A DNA stretch of 64,000 nucleotides from an uncultured Agromyces sp. GTDB taxonomy: Bacteria > Actinomycetota > Actinomycetes > Actinomycetales > Microbacteriaceae. The position numbers were made by a program, and so were the translations under genes. Below are positions 38,464-47,258 of the stretch, one piece after another. How positions within the stretch are numbered: the stretch's first letter is position 1; the number at the start of each line of letters is the position of its first letter. The stretch covers positions 434,001 through 498,000 of the forward strand of contig CAJXGN010000001.1 of NCBI GenBank assembly GCA_913053875.1. The letters are read 5' to 3'. The notes beneath the pieces were generated by a model. It searched no databases and was not told the origin of the DNA. It saw only the letters and a list, made by a program, of their open reading frames with translations.

Positions 38464-39192
38464 ATGGCCTCCGTCGCGATCGAGGCTCGCGGTGCGCACC
38501 GCGCCTATCGCGGCGGCGCGGGCGTGCACGGTGTCGACCTCACGGTGGAACCCGGCGAGATCCACGCGCTGGTCGGGCTGAACGGGGCCGGCAAGACCAC
38601 GCTCATGCGGCTGCTGCTCGGGATGCTGCGACCGGACCGCGGCGAGGTGCGTCTGTTCGGCCAGCCGCTCCCGAGCGCCGGGCGCGACGTCTGGGCCCGC
38701 GTGGGGCACCTCGTCGAGACGCCCTCGACCTACGCCGAGCTGACGGCGCGGGCGAACCTCGAGGCCGCGGCCCGGCTGCGCGGCGTGACGCGGGCCGAGG
38801 TCGCACGGGTCGTCGACGGGGCGATCGCCGAGCTTGTGCTCGAGGCCTACGCGGACGTGCCCGCGCGTCGCCTGTCGCTCGGCAACCGCCAGCGGGTGGG
38901 ACTCGCGGCGGCCCTGCTGCACGAGCCGTCGGCGATCGTCCTCGACGAGCCGGGCAACGGGCTCGACCCGTCGGGCGTGCTGCTGCTGCGCTCGGCGCTG
39001 CGGCGGCGTGCGGACGCCGGCGCGGGCATCCTCGTGTCGAGCCATCACCTCGACGAGGTCGCGCGGATCGCCGACCGCATCTCGGTCATGAACGCGGGAC
39101 GGATCATCGGGCGGATGCAGCCGGGCGGCCGCGACCCCGAGCGCGAGTTCTTCGAGCTGGTGCTCGCGGACGACGTGGAGCGCGCGTCGTGA
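38464..39192 (+). CDS. ABC transporter ATP-binding subunit (exporter type)
   Basis: 242 residues. Walker A GLNGAGKTT, Q-loop region GHLVETPSTYAEL, signature SLGNRQRVGLA and Walker B AIVLDEPGNGLDPSG; switch His in SSHHLDE. The sequence resembles bacitracin/lantibiotic-type and ABC-2 ATPases. It overlaps the permease gene (GTGA). The ATG at 38464 is preceded by an in-frame GTG at 38461. Substrate unknown; a two-gene exporter with no regulator nearby. Confidence 0.92.
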   Translation: MASVAIEARGAHRAYRGGAGVHGVDLTVEPGEIHALVGLNGAGKTTLMRLLLGMLRPDRGEVRLFGQPLPSAGRDVWARVGHLVETPSTYAELTARANLEAAARLRGVTRAEVARVVDGAIAELVLEAYADVPARRLSLGNRQRVGLAAALLHEPSAIVLDEPGNGLDPSGVLLLRSALRRRADAGAGILVSSHHLDEVARIADRISVMNAGRIIGRMQPGGRDPEREFFELVLADDVERAS

Positions 39193-39944
39193 TCGGCGTC
39201 GCGGTCGCCGTCGAGGCGCGCAGGGCGCTCGCCTCGCGGGTGCTCCGCTGGACCACGCTGCTGCTCGTCGTCGGCCTCGCGCTCATCGTCGGCGGCATGA
39301 CGCTCGCGGTGCGCGCGGGCGATCCGCAGGTGGTCGCGAAGCTCGGCATCGTCGCCGACCTCGAGGGGTGGGCGGCGGTGTCCGCCATGGCCGCGCAGGT
39401 GACGAGCGCCGGCGCGCTCGTGGCGATGGGCGTGGCGCTCAGCTGGCTGTTCGGGCGCGAGTTCGCCGAGGGCACGGTGGCCGGGCTGTTCGCGCTGCCG
39501 GTGTCGCGGGCGGCGACCGCGGTCGCGAAGCTGCTGGTGTTCCTCACGTGGGTGGCGGCGACCGCGCTGGTGCTCGGGGTGGCGGTCTGGCTGGTCGGCG
39601 CGGCCTCGGGGGCGGGCGCCCTCGACGAGGCATCCGCCACCGCTCTGGGGCGTCAGCTGCTGCTCGGCCTGCTCACGGGGTGCATCGCGACGCCGGCTGC
39701 GTGGGCGGCGACGCTCGGGCGCGGCCTACTGCCGGGCATCGCGACGACGATCGGCATCGTGGTGGTGAGCCAGGTCATGGCGGTCGCGGGGGTCGGCGCG
39801 TGGTTCCCGTTCACGGCGCCCGCGCTCTGGGCGATCGAGCCCGGGACCGTGTCGGCGGCCCAGCTCGCACTCGTCGCGCTCGTGCCGTTGGGGTTCGGCG
39901 CACTCACCGCGCTCGCGTGGCACCGCCTCCAGCTCGACCGCTGA
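39189..39944 (+). CDS. ABC-2 type transporter permease
   Basis: 251 residues with six membrane helices (RWTTLLLVVGLALIVGGMTL; GALVAMGVALSWLFG; LLVFLTWVAATALVLGVAV; LLLGLLTGCIATPAAWA; GIATTIGIVVVSQVMAVAG; LALVALVPLGFGALTALA). FGREFAEGTVAGLFALPVSR is the conserved ABC-2 coupling segment. The GTG overlaps the stop of the ATPase gene. Tandem repeats begin at its stop codon. Confidence 0.88.
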   Translation: MIGVAVAVEARRALASRVLRWTTLLLVVGLALIVGGMTLAVRAGDPQVVAKLGIVADLEGWAAVSAMAAQVTSAGALVAMGVALSWLFGREFAEGTVAGLFALPVSRAATAVAKLLVFLTWVAATALVLGVAVWLVGAASGAGALDEASATALGRQLLLGLLTGCIATPAAWAATLGRGLLPGIATTIGIVVVSQVMAVAGVGAWFPFTAPALWAIEPGTVSAAQLALVALVPLGFGALTALAWHRLQLDR

Positions 39945-40007
39945 ACCGATGTCGACGCTGAACCGATGTCGAAGCTGAGCCGATATCGACGCTGAGCCGA
40001 TGTCGTC
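39940..40007. repeat. Four tandem 17-bp repeats in a convergent gap
   Basis: Unit GCTGAACCGATGTCGAC repeated at 39940, 39957, 39974 and 39991 with one to a few changes. It spans the stop codon of the permease and touches the stop of recR. The period is not a multiple of three, so it is not a coding repeat. Confidence 0.85.
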
Positions 40008-40602
40008 AGCTGACGACGCGGCGGCCCTCGAAGGCGCGGCCGAGCGTGACCTCGTCGGCGTACTCGAGGTCGCCGCCGACCGGCAGGCCGGAGGCGAGCC
40101 GGGTGATGCGGATGCCGAGGGCGGTGAGCATGCGGCTGAGGTAGGTCGCCGTCGCCTCGCCCTCGAGGTTCGGGTCGGTCGCGATGATGACCTCCTGCAC
40201 GACGCCGTCGGCGAGCCGCTCCATGAGCTGGCGGATGCGGAGCTCCTCGGGGCCGATGCCGTCGATCGGGCTGATCGCGCCGCCGAGCACGTGGTATCGG
40301 CCCCGGAACTCGCGCGTGCGCTCGATGGCGACGACGTCCTTCGCCTCCTCGACCACGCAGATGACGGCCGGGTCGCGCCGCGGGTCGCGGCAGATGGAGC
40401 AGGTCGACTGCTCGGCGACGTTGCCGCAGATCTCGCAGAAGCGCACCTTGTCGCGCACCTCGGTGAGGATCTCGGCGAGCCGCGACACGTCGAAGCTCTC
40501 GGTCTGCACGATGTGGAACGCGATGCGCTGCGCCGACTTCGGCCCGATGCCGGGCAGGCGGCCGAGCTCGTCGATGAGGTCCTGGACGATTCCCTCGTAC
40601 AT
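40006..40602 (-). CDS. recR: Recombination protein RecR
   Basis: 198 residues. Helix-hairpin-helix ([19 protein letters not shown]), C4 zinc finger ([16 protein letters not shown]), Toprim ([41 protein letters not shown]). With RecF/RecO it loads RecA on gapped DNA. It follows dnaX with a 2-bp gap, the common dnaX-recR arrangement (ybaB is absent here). Confidence 0.97.
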   Translation of the reverse strand: MYEGIVQDLIDELGRLPGIGPKSAQRIAFHIVQTESFDVSRLAEILTEVRDKVRFCEICGNVAEQSTCSICRDPRRDPAVICVVEEAKDVVAIERTREFRGRYHVLGGAISPIDGIGPEELRIRQLMERLADGVVQEVIIATDPNLEGEATATYLSRMLTALGIRITRLASGLPVGGDLEYADEVTLGRAFEGRRVVS

Positions 40603-40604
40603 GC

Positions 40605-42869
40605 TCAGCTCCCCCCGACGCCGCCGGAGCGCGGCTCGCCGAGCTGCTGCTCCTCGATGAACGTGGCGCCGAGCACCTCGCGCACGACGGCCTCGCCGTA
40701 GCGCTGGGCTCCGCCGCGGGTGGCGGGGGCGGATGCCTCGGAGCGTCGCACCGGTACCGCGCGCGTGGGCGCCGGTGCCGGCGCATCGACGGATGCCTCG
40801 GGGGCACGCGCGTTGGCGGGTGCGGCCGGCGGGGCGGCAGGCCCGGGCGCGGCGGCCGTGGCCGCGGGCGCCGCAGGCGTTCCGTCATCGGGCGGGAGCG
40901 CCGGTTCGTCATCGTCGGGCGGCGGGGCATCGTCGTCGGACGGGATCGGCACGACGTCCCACGAGTCGACCGGAGCCGCGGGTGCCGGTGCAGGCGCCCG
41001 CTGCGTCGGGAGCGCGGACTTCGGCGGCGCGGCCTTCGGCGGCGCGGCCTTCGGCGGTGCGGACTGCGACGCCTTCGTCACAGGGCGTTCCGCGCGAGTG
41101 CTCGTCGCGGTGCGCGCCTCGGCGACCCTGGCCGGGGTGGCATCGGCCGGTTGGTCGGAGTCGTCGTCGGGCACGCTTCCGGTGCCGGCGTCGCGCCCGC
41201 CGCGGGCCTCGTCGGCGCCGTCGACGCGGGCGATGAGTGCGACCTCGACGCCGAGGCGATCGTGCACGGCGCGCTTGAGCAGGTCGCCCACGCCCTGGCC
41301 GGGCGCCGAGGGCTGCTTGAGCTGCTCGACGTCGGACTGGCTGGGGAACCCGAGCACGAGCACGCGACCGTCGCGGAACTCGCGCACCTGCGCGGTGAAC
41401 AGCACCATCCAGGCGCTGCGCCGCACGGCCTGCACGGCCGACAGCACCTGCGGCCACTCGTCGCGGATCTGCTGGAGCGTCACCGGCCCGGTCGGCTTCG
41501 GCGCGGGCGTCGGGGCCGGTTCGGCGGGAGCGGGCGCAGCGGGCTCGGCAGCGGCGGACGCGGCCGGACGCGCCGGAGCGGACGACGAGGCGGGCTCGGC
41601 CGACGCGGGCGCCGGCTGCGCGGGGGTCTCGGCGCGGGCGGGGCGCGGTGCGGGCGCCGGCGCGTCGGCGGCGTGCGGTGCCGCGGCTTCGCCGGAGGCA
41701 TCCGTCACCCCCACCCGTCGCTCGAGGCGCTCGACGCGGGCGAGGGCTCCTCGGGAGCTGTCGTCGCTCGAGGGCACCAGGGCGCGCGCGAGCATGAGCT
41801 CGAGGTGCAGGCGCGGGGAGGTCGCCCCGGTCATCTCGGTGAGCGCGGCGTTGACGATGTCGGCCGTGCGAGAGAGCTCCGCCTGGCCGAACGTCGCGGC
41901 CTGGCGGCCCATCTGGGCGATCTCGTCCTCGGGGATGCCGCGCAGCACGGCGGCCGCACCCTCGGGCGTGGACGCGGCGACGACGACGAGGTCGCGCAGG
42001 CGCTCGAGCAGGTCCTCCACGAAGCGACGAGGGTCCTGCCCGGTCTGGATCACCCGGTCGACCGCTGCGAACGCCGCCGCCGCGTCGCGTGCGGCGATGG
42101 CATCGACGACCTCGTCGAGCAGGGCGCCGTGGGTGAAGCCGAGCAACGCCACGGCCCGCTCGTAGTCGACGCGGTCGCCCTCGGAGCCCGCGATGAGCTG
42201 GTCGAGCAGCGAGAGGGTGTCGCGCGGCGAGCCGCCGCCCGCGCGCACCACGAGGGGCAGCACGCCGGCGTCGACCTGCACCGACTCGCTGTCGGCCAGC
42301 TGCTGCACGTACTCGAGCATCGGGCCCGGCGGCACGAGGCGGAAGGGATAGTGGTGCGTGCGCGAGCGGATCGTGCCGAGCACCTTCTCGGGCTCGGTCG
42401 TCGCGAAGATGAACTTCACGTGCTCGGGCGGCTCCTCGACGAGCTTCAGCAGCGCGTTGAAGCCCTGCGGCGTCACCATGTGGGCCTCGTCGAGGATGAA
42501 GATCTTGAACCGGTCGCGTGCCGGGGCGAACACGGCGCGCTCGCGCAGGTCACGTGCATCGTCGACGCCGTTGTGGCTCGCCGCGTCGATCTCGACGACG
42601 TCGAGCGAGCCGCCACCCGAGCGCGAGAGTTCGACGCAGCTCGGGCAGGTGCCGCACGGGGTGTCGGTGGGGCCCTCCGCGCAGTTCAGGCAGCGGGCGA
42701 GGATGCGCGCCGACGTGGTCTTGCCGCAGCCGCGAGGGCCCGAGAAGAGGTAGGCGTGGTTCACCCGGTCGGTGCGGAGCGCGGTCATGAGCGGCTCCGT
42801 CACCTGGGACTGGCCGATCATCTCGGCGAACGTCTCGGGCCGGTAGCGGCGATAGAGGGCGGTGACCAC
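40605..42869 (-). CDS. dnaX: DNA polymerase III subunits gamma/tau
   Basis: 754 residues. Clamp-loader ATPase with GPRGCGKTT, zinc site [19 protein letters not shown], Walker [11 protein letters not shown], and [16 protein letters not shown]. The tau-specific part is Ala/Pro-rich with 15-bp DNA repeats coding KAAPP units near 41030-41070. No slippery A-run for frameshifting to gamma was seen. The start is GTG at 42869; TAGTCT at 42876-42881 lies 6 nt upstream and there is no Shine-Dalgarno, so it is likely leaderless. Confidence 0.96.
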   Translation of the reverse strand: MVTALYRRYRPETFAEMIGQSQVTEPLMTALRTDRVNHAYLFSGPRGCGKTTSARILARCLNCAEGPTDTPCGTCPSCVELSRSGGGSLDVVEIDAASHNGVDDARDLRERAVFAPARDRFKIFILDEAHMVTPQGFNALLKLVEEPPEHVKFIFATTEPEKVLGTIRSRTHHYPFRLVPPGPMLEYVQQLADSESVQVDAGVLPLVVRAGGGSPRDTLSLLDQLIAGSEGDRVDYERAVALLGFTHGALLDEVVDAIAARDAAAAFAAVDRVIQTGQDPRRFVEDLLERLRDLVVVAASTPEGAAAVLRGIPEDEIAQMGRQAATFGQAELSRTADIVNAALTEMTGATSPRLHLELMLARALVPSSDDSSRGALARVERLERRVGVTDASGEAAAPHAADAPAPAPRPARAETPAQPAPASAEPASSSAPARPAASAAAEPAAPAPAEPAPTPAPKPTGPVTLQQIRDEWPQVLSAVQAVRRSAWMVLFTAQVREFRDGRVLVLGFPSQSDVEQLKQPSAPGQGVGDLLKRAVHDRLGVEVALIARVDGADEARGGRDAGTGSVPDDDSDQPADATPARVAEARTATSTRAERPVTKASQSAPPKAAPPKAAPPKSALPTQRAPAPAPAAPVDSWDVVPIPSDDDAPPPDDDEPALPPDDGTPAAPAATAAAPGPAAPPAAPANARAPEASVDAPAPAPTRAVPVRRSEASAPATRGGAQRYGEAVVREVLGATFIEEQQLGEPRSGGVGGS

Positions 42870-42875
42870 GCGACC

Positions 42876-42881
42876 AGACTA
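42876..42881 (-). promoter_or_regulatory. -10 element of dnaX (leaderless)
   Basis: TAGTCT on the minus strand, 6 nt before the GTG start. Confidence 0.55.
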
Positions 42882-42938
42882 GTCGGCGCCTGCGACAGGC
42901 CGGCGGGTTCCCGCAGGCTGCGCAACGCCCTCCCCATC

Positions 42939-42956
42939 TTCGAACGGCGGTTCGAA
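42939..42956. promoter_or_regulatory. LexA-like (SOS) box upstream of the flavin monooxygenase operon
   Basis: TTCGAAC-GGCG-GTTCGAA, an 18-bp perfect dyad matching CGAAC-N4-GTTCG. It ends 18 bp before the TATGCT -10 (42975-42980) of the plus-strand operon, so it covers the -35 region. It is about 60 bp from the dnaX start and less likely to act there. Confidence 0.7.
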
Positions 42957-42974
42957 TCCCGAGCGGCGCTCGCG

Positions 42975-42980
42975 TATGCT
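42975..42980 (+). promoter_or_regulatory. -10 element of the flavin monooxygenase operon
   Basis: TATGCT, about 60 nt before the ATG at 43040; the gene has its own GAAGGAG ribosome-binding site. Confidence 0.5.
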
Positions 42981-43039
42981 GTGCGGGCGCGGCGCCGCGT
43001 ACCCCCAACGGCGTCGCGGGTACGAAGGAGCACCACCCC

Positions 43040-44425
43040 ATGCCCACCACCACTCCCCGCTACGCCGTGATCGGCGCAGGCCCGTCGGGCCTCGCGGGCC
43101 TCCGCGCGATGCAGCGCCGGGGCCTCGACGTCGTCGGCTACGAGTCGTCCTCCGATGTCGGCGGGCTCTGGAACATCGACAACCCGCGCAGCACGATGTA
43201 CGAGTCGGCGCACCTCATCTCGAGCCGCACGACCACCGAGTTCGCCGAGTTCCCGATGCGCTCGACCGCCGACTACCCGAGCCACCGCGAGCTGCGCCGC
43301 TACTTCGACGACTACGCCGACCACTTCGGGCTCCGCGAACTGATCCGCTTCGACACCCGTGTCGACCGCGTCGAGCGCACGCCCGACGGCGGCTGGCTCG
43401 TGCACGCGACCGGCCCCGACGGCGCGACCACCGACGAGTTCACGGGTGTCGTGATCGCGAACGGCACGCTCGCCCACCCGAACGTGCCGACGTTCCCCGG
43501 CGAGTTCACCGGCGAGATCCTGCACACGAGCGCCTACAAGGACGCCGAGCTGTTCGAGGGCAAGCGCGTGCTCATCATCGGCGCCGGCAACTCGGGCTGC
43601 GACATCGCGGTCGACGCCGTGCACCGCGCAGCATCCGTCGACATGTCGGTGCGCCGCGGCTACTACTTCGTGCCCCGCTACCTGTTCGGCAAGCCCAGCG
43701 ACACGCTCAACCAGGGCCGCCCGCTGCCCGCGCGCATCAAGCAGGCCGTCGACACCCCGGTGCTGCGCGCCTTCACGGGCGACCCGACCCGCTACGGCTT
43801 CCCGAAGCCCGACTACAAGCTGTACGAGTCGCACCCGATCGTGAACACCATGATCCTCAACCACCTCGGGCAAGGCGACCTGTCGATCCGCGCCGACATC
43901 GAGCGGTTCGACGGCGAGCGCGTGCACTTCCGCGACGGCACCCACGGCGACTACGACCTGATCATGCTCGCCACCGGATACACGCTCGACTACCCGTTCG
44001 TCGACCGCGCCGACCTGAACTGGGAGGGCTTCTCGCCGAAGCTGTACCTCAACATCTTCCCGCCGAGCTTCAACGGGCTCGCGGTGCTCGGCATGATCGA
44101 GGCATCCGGCATCGGCTGGCAGGGCCGCGCCGAGCAGGCCGAGCTCGTCGCCGCGTACTTCGCCGCCGACGCACGCGACCCGCTGAAGGCCGCGAAGCTG
44201 CGAGCGGATGCCTCGGGGCCGTGGCCCGACCTCACCGGCGGGTACCACTACCTGGCGCTCGAGCGCATGTCGTACTACGTGAACAAGGACGCGTACCGGC
44301 GCGTTGTGCGTCGCTCGCTCGCGGCGTTCGGCGAGGCGCCGGCGGCGGGGGCGGATGCGGCGGGCGAGGCGTCCGGCTCGGAGGCATCCGTCACCGCCCC
44401 TGCCAAGACCGGAGCGCGCGCATGA
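43040..44425 (+). CDS. Flavin-containing monooxygenase (FMO family)
   Basis: 461 residues. FAD motif VIGAGPSGLAGLRAM, FMO-identifying pattern FTGEILHTSAY (FxGxxxHxxxY), NADPH motif RVLIIGAGNSGCDIA and LATGYTLDYPF. These enzymes N- or S-oxygenate soft nucleophiles or carry out Baeyer-Villiger reactions. The C-terminal 40 residues are Ala/Gly-rich and probably disordered. GAAGGAG precedes the ATG. It is the first gene of an operon with a BASS transporter and an epimerase and has a LexA-like box upstream. Substrate unknown. Confidence 0.92.
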   Translation: MPTTTPRYAVIGAGPSGLAGLRAMQRRGLDVVGYESSSDVGGLWNIDNPRSTMYESAHLISSRTTTEFAEFPMRSTADYPSHRELRRYFDDYADHFGLRELIRFDTRVDRVERTPDGGWLVHATGPDGATTDEFTGVVIANGTLAHPNVPTFPGEFTGEILHTSAYKDAELFEGKRVLIIGAGNSGCDIAVDAVHRAASVDMSVRRGYYFVPRYLFGKPSDTLNQGRPLPARIKQAVDTPVLRAFTGDPTRYGFPKPDYKLYESHPIVNTMILNHLGQGDLSIRADIERFDGERVHFRDGTHGDYDLIMLATGYTLDYPFVDRADLNWEGFSPKLYLNIFPPSFNGLAVLGMIEASGIGWQGRAEQAELVAAYFAADARDPLKAAKLRADASGPWPDLTGGYHYLALERMSYYVNKDAYRRVVRRSLAAFGEAPAAGADAAGEASGSEASVTAPAKTGARA

Positions 44426-45351
44426 ACATCGACGACGTGATGCTGAACTTCGCGCCGGGCTCGCTCGTCGCGCTCAGCGTGGTGCTCGGCCTGATCATGT
44501 TCGGCATCGCGCTCGACACGTCGATCGACGACTTCCGCGCCGTGGCGAAGGCGCCGAAGCCCATGATCGTGGCGCTCATCGCGCAGATCGTGCTGCTGCC
44601 GGCGATCACCTTCGGGCTCACGCTGCTGCTGAACGTGCAGGGGTCGATCGCGCTCGGCATGATCCTCGTGGCGTGCTGCCCGCCGGGCAACGTGTCGCAG
44701 GTGCTCACGTACCGGTCGGGCGGCAACGTGGCGCTCAGCGTCTCGATGACCGCGGTCGCGAACGTGCTCTACATCTTCCTGCTGCCGCTCAGCCTCTCGT
44801 TCTGGGGCAACCTGCACCCGACCGGCTCGGAGCTCATGCGCGCCGTCAGCCTCAACGGCTGGCAGATGATGCTCGAGATCCTGCTCGTGATCGGCCTGCC
44901 GTTCGCGCTCGGGCTCACGATCCGCACGGTCTGGCCGAAGTTCGCCGCGAAGGTGCAGCCGACCATGCGCTGGGTGAGCCTGCTCGGGCTGCTCGGCTTC
45001 ATCGTGGCCGCGCTCGTCGGCAACTTCGAGTACTTCATCGCGTGGATCGGCGTCGTGCTGCTCGCCGTCACGCTGCACGACGCGATCGCCCTCGCGATCG
45101 GCTACGCGAGCGCCCGCGTCGGCGGCCTCGCCGTGCGCGAGCGCAAGGCCATCACGTTCGAGGTCGGCATCCGCAATGCCGGGCTCGGGCTCGGGCTGGT
45201 GTTCACGTTCTTCGGCGGCCTCGGCGGCATGGCGATCGTCGCCGGCTGGTGGGGCATCTGGGACATCGTCGCAGGGCTCGTGGTCGCGAGCCTGTGGGCG
45301 CGGCACACGAAGAGGAAGCAGGCGGATGCCTCGGCCGAGGTGAGCGCGTGA
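44422..45351 (+). CDS. Bile acid:sodium symporter (BASS) family transporter
   Basis: 309 residues with about nine membrane helices. MFGIALDTSIDDFRAVAKAPKPMIVALIAQ, CCPPGNVSQVLTYRSGGNVALSVSMTA and FEVGIRNAGLGLGLV are BASS signatures, including the discontinuous substrate/sodium helix. Members carry organic anions such as bile acids, pyruvate or pantoate. The ATG overlaps the monooxygenase stop as ATGA, so uptake or export of that enzyme's substrate or product is plausible. Confidence 0.92.
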   Translation: MNIDDVMLNFAPGSLVALSVVLGLIMFGIALDTSIDDFRAVAKAPKPMIVALIAQIVLLPAITFGLTLLLNVQGSIALGMILVACCPPGNVSQVLTYRSGGNVALSVSMTAVANVLYIFLLPLSLSFWGNLHPTGSELMRAVSLNGWQMMLEILLVIGLPFALGLTIRTVWPKFAAKVQPTMRWVSLLGLLGFIVAALVGNFEYFIAWIGVVLLAVTLHDAIALAIGYASARVGGLAVRERKAITFEVGIRNAGLGLGLVFTFFGGLGGMAIVAGWWGIWDIVAGLVVASLWARHTKRKQADASAEVSA

Positions 45352-46334
45352 GCGCCGCCTCCGGTGGTCGCCGGGTCTACGTGACCGGCGGCAGCGGCTT
45401 CCTCGGGTCGAACGTGGTGACCGCGCTCGCCGCGCGCCCGGACGTCGAGCTCGTCGTCTCTGGCGACCTGCGGCCGCCGCGCGTGCCGGTGGAGGACGTC
45501 GTCGTCGTCCATGGCGACGTGACGTCGCCCGGGTCGCTCGCGCCGCAGTTCCGGGAGCACCGCATCGACACCGTCGTGCACCTCGCGTCGATCGTGAACC
45601 CGGGCGCCGCGACGACCGTCGAGCAGGAGTACGCGGTCGACGTCGAGGGGTCGCGGCACGTGCTCGACGCGTGCGTCGAGGCAGGCGTGCGGCGGGTCGT
45701 GGTCTCGTCGAGCGGCGCGGCGTACGGCTACTACGCCGACAACCCGATGCCGCTCCGCGAGACCGACCCGCTGCGCGGCAACGACACCTTCCCGTACTCG
45801 CGGCACAAGCGCCTCGTCGAGGAGATGCTCGCCGAGGCGCGGGTCTCGCACCCCGAGCTCGAGCAGGTGATCTTCCGCATCGGCACGATCCTCGGGCCGA
45901 CGGTGGGCAACCAGATCACCGCGCTCTGGGAGGCCGACCGGCCGCTCGAGATCCGCGGCGCGGCGAGCCCGTTCGTGTTCGCCTGGGTCGACGACGTGGT
46001 GGGCGCGATGGTGCACGCCGTCGCGGGCGGCGGGCCGGCCGGGGCGTACAACGTGGCCGGAGACGGCGTCGTGACCGTCCGCGAGATCGCGGCTGCCATG
46101 GGCAAGCGCACGCTGCGGCTGCCCGCGTGGGTGCTGTCGCTCGGCCTGCGCGTCGGGCACGCGCTTCGGTTGACCGTGCACGGACCCGAGCAGCTCGACT
46201 TCCTGCGCTACCGCCCGGTGCTCGCCAACGATGCCCTCAAGGCGCGCTTCGGCTACGTGCCGCGGCGCACGAGCCGCGAGGCGCTCGACGCGTACCTCGA
46301 GGCGCGCGCGGCACGGCTGGCCGCGCCCGCCTGA
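45348..46334 (+). CDS. NAD-dependent epimerase/dehydratase (extended SDR)
   Basis: 328 residues. TGGSGFLGSNVV nucleotide-binding motif, VVHLASIVNP, catalytic YSRHK (YxxxK), SSSGAAYG before it, and a substrate domain with FRIGTILGPTVGNQI. Its GTG overlaps the transporter stop as GTGA, making a tight three-gene operon. The substrate need not be a nucleotide sugar; relatives act on ketones and sterol-like alcohols, which would suit the monooxygenase context. No specific reaction is claimed. Confidence 0.9.
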   Translation: MSAASGGRRVYVTGGSGFLGSNVVTALAARPDVELVVSGDLRPPRVPVEDVVVVHGDVTSPGSLAPQFREHRIDTVVHLASIVNPGAATTVEQEYAVDVEGSRHVLDACVEAGVRRVVVSSSGAAYGYYADNPMPLRETDPLRGNDTFPYSRHKRLVEEMLAEARVSHPELEQVIFRIGTILGPTVGNQITALWEADRPLEIRGAASPFVFAWVDDVVGAMVHAVAGGGPAGAYNVAGDGVVTVREIAAAMGKRTLRLPAWVLSLGLRVGHALRLTVHGPEQLDFLRYRPVLANDALKARFGYVPRRTSREALDAYLEARAARLAAPA

Positions 46335-46345
46335 CGCTGCGGCAC

Positions 46346-46351
46346 TAGCAT
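46346..46351 (+). promoter_or_regulatory. -10 element of the Nudix gene (leaderless)
   Basis: TAGCAT followed by 7 nt and the ATG at 46359; no Shine-Dalgarno sequence. Confidence 0.6.
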
Positions 46352-46358
46352 CGGCCCC

Positions 46359-46778
46359 ATGCCGTCGATTCGGAACATCGCCGTGGGCCTCCCCGTTCGT
46401 GACAGGCACGTGCTGGTGCTCGACGCGATGGATCGGGTGAAGGATGCCGCGTTCCACCGCGCGATCGGGGGCGGCATCGAGTTCGGCGAGACCGCCGAGG
46501 AGGCCGTTCGCCGCGAGTTCGTCGAGGAGCTCGGCGTTGCGCTGGGCCGGGTCGAGCTGCTCGATGTCGTGGAGAACATCTTCACGCACGAGGGGCGGCC
46601 GGGCCACGAGATCGCGCACGTGTTCGCCGTCGAGTCGGCGGAGATCGACCGGATCCCGCTCGATGCCCGTCTCCACGTGCTCGACCAGGGCAGCCCGATC
46701 CGCTGGGTGCCGATCGGAGCGGCGCCCTACCCGATCTACCCGGACGGCATCGCGGAGCTGCTCGATGCACGCTTCTGA
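46359..46778 (+). CDS. Nudix hydrolase
   Basis: 139 residues with a complete Nudix box (GGGIEFGETAEEAVRREFVE, ending in ELG) at about residues 37-59. It should hydrolyse a nucleoside diphosphate derivative. GHEIAHVFAVES and the C-terminal YPDGIAELLDARF are also Nudix-fold. The ATG at 46359 fits a leaderless start after TAGCAT. Substrate cannot be told. Confidence 0.9.
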   Translation: MPSIRNIAVGLPVRDRHVLVLDAMDRVKDAAFHRAIGGGIEFGETAEEAVRREFVEELGVALGRVELLDVVENIFTHEGRPGHEIAHVFAVESAEIDRIPLDARLHVLDQGSPIRWVPIGAAPYPIYPDGIAELLDARF

Positions 46779-46823
46779 ATCGGGGGCCGCATCTGCATCG
46801 CGGCCGGGCGGGAGACGGTTCAG

Positions 46824-47054
46824 ATGCGACCCGTGACGCGCTGGCTGCTCGGCGCGGGGATCGCACTGCTCGGGCTGCTGATCGCGGCGGTCTGGGTGCG
46901 CGTCAGCCTCGCCTGGTCGGACAGCCGGGGCTACGAGGGCGAGGTCACCGAGATCCGCTACATCGTGTTCGCGTGCATCGCACTCGCGATCGCGGCCGCC
47001 GGCGTGGTCACGGGCGTGCTCGTGGGCCTCGGCGGCCTGCGGAAGCGCCGCTGA
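46824..47054 (+). CDS. Small two-helix membrane protein
   Basis: 76 residues: MRPVTRWLLGAGIALLGLLIAAVW..., an acidic loop (DSRGYEGEVTEIRY), a second helix (IVFACIALAIAAAGVVTGVLVGLGG) and a basic end KRR. GGGAG stands about 12 nt upstream. It is 45 bp after the Nudix gene in the same direction. No family recognised. Confidence 0.65.
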   Translation: MRPVTRWLLGAGIALLGLLIAAVWVRVSLAWSDSRGYEGEVTEIRYIVFACIALAIAAAGVVTGVLVGLGGLRKRR

Positions 47055-47091
47055 GAGCGCCCGCCGCCCGCCCACCGCACTGCTGGCGCCC

Positions 47092-47140
47092 GAGGGCCGA
47101 ATCTTGCCTGAGGGCCGAATCTCGATTGAGGGCCGAATCT
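47092..47140. repeat. Three iterons of 18-bp period in a convergent gap
   Basis: GAGGGCCGAATCT at 47092, 47110 and 47128, separated by 5-bp spacers. Two inverted partial copies (CAGCCCTCAG and TGGCCCTCAG) follow at 47142-47170. The array lies after the small membrane gene and before the REP-like element. Confidence 0.85.
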
Positions 47141-47196
47141 TCAGCCCTCAGACCAAGGAATGGCCCTCAGCCGGATGTACCTGCGAGCGGAACACT

Positions 47197-47258
47197 CCGA
47201 GACCCGTCAAGAAGCTGCGCCTCCAGGCGTGAGAGCGCAGCATTTTGACGGGTCTCGG
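47197..47258. repeat. REP-like palindromic element, copy 2
   Basis: Outer arms CCGAGACCCGTCAA (47197) and TTGACGGGTCTCGG (47245) plus inner arms GCTGCGC (47214) and GCGCAGC (47235). The outer arms match copy 1 at 38292 except at the G missing in the middle. It ends next to the lepB stop codon and may also terminate transcription. Confidence 0.8.

Noticed and set aside
40605..42869. Programmed frameshift in dnaX giving gamma
   Set aside because: No A-run followed by a stem-loop of the usual type was found; the tau form alone is predicted, as in many actinobacteria.
42939..42956. The dyad as a dnaX operator
   Set aside because: It is about 60 bp from the dnaX start, whereas it lies directly on the -35 region of the opposite promoter.
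47092..47258. CRISPR array or plasmid-type replication iterons
   Set aside because: The units are too short (13 bp) and spacers only 5 bp, there are no cas or rep genes, and the flanks are normal chromosomal genes.
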